Shown: positions 63,922 through 64,000 of the stretch, piece after piece
Layout of the letters: every line of letters begins with the position of its first letter
How positions within the stretch are numbered: position 1 is the first letter of the stretch
DNA from: Acanthacorydalis orientalis
Taxonomy: Eukaryota; Arthropoda; Insecta; Megaloptera; Corydalidae
Reading direction: 5' to 3'
DNA: 64,000 nt
Assembly (NCBI GenBank): GCA_034766995.1
Contig: CM068314.1
Coordinates: 24,996,608-25,060,607 of the forward strand
Program-made: the position numbers and the translations under genes
Notes under the pieces: model-generated
Seen by the model: the letters and a program-made list of their open reading frames with translations, nothing else
Told to the model about the DNA's origin: nothing
Databases searched by the model: none

Positions 63922-64000
63922 GCGCATATGTTTCCTTATGTTAAATTTTTATTAAAATAATTGATCAATTCAATTCTTGTGACCACTGTTAAATATTTCC

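Overview
The window is AT-rich eukaryotic nuclear DNA. Genes are split by short introns with GT...AG borders. About sixty (AT)n/(GT)n microsatellites and many decayed mariner copies are scattered between them. Protein similarity as I know the families (AP-1 gamma, ARFRP1, a WRPW-type bHLH, an SLC10-type carrier) points to an insect. The composition and mariner load would fit Hymenoptera, but that is inference. I see no rRNA, tRNA, CRISPR array or bacterial operon. The long runs of IYIY or similar in translations come from (AT)n arrays and are not proteins.

Layout. (1) 1-9878, minus: gamma subunit of the AP-1 clathrin adaptor. Its 3' part lies off the left edge, and it has a possible extra N-terminal exon. 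(2) 10312-12345, minus: complete ARFRP1 small GTPase (202 aa), tandem with AP-1 gamma. (3) 12346-14454: divergent intergenic region. (4) 14455-22007, plus: complete tetraspanin (253 aa). Its 5.7 kb first intron carries three mariner relics. (5) 22008-25538: convergent intergenic region with a decayed retroelement-like stretch. (6) 25539-29806, minus: ten-exon coiled-coil protein (589 aa), not recognised. (7) 29807-36308: transposon-rich intergenic region. It contains a GC-rich, 5'-truncated non-LTR retrotransposon inserted in a mariner and flanked by a 38 bp target duplication. (8) 36309-39188, minus: four-exon membrane-anchored coiled-coil protein (603 aa), not recognised. (9) 39189-49789: long divergent intergenic region with repeats and one promoter/first-exon-like island near 47 kb. 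(10) 49790-53257, plus: Hairy/E(spl)-type bHLH repressor (343 aa) with terminal WRPW. (11) 53258-59136: intergenic, with repeat families and three orphan coding-like stretches on the minus strand. (12) 59137-62812, plus: complete SLC10-type transporter (434 aa). One intron holds a near full-length dead mariner. (13) 62813-64000: microsatellite-rich tail.

The seven genes do not form a pathway. AP-1 gamma and ARFRP1 both act at the trans-Golgi, and their adjacency may be incidental. All exon joins were worked out by hand from splice sites and phase. Phases close across every join of all seven genes. I found no convincing novel defence-type or otherwise new biological system. The best leads are the AP-1 gamma N-terminal exon, the two unrecognised coiled-coil genes, the orphan promoter/exon at 47 kb, the retroelement insertion and a dispersed hairpin-bearing repeat.
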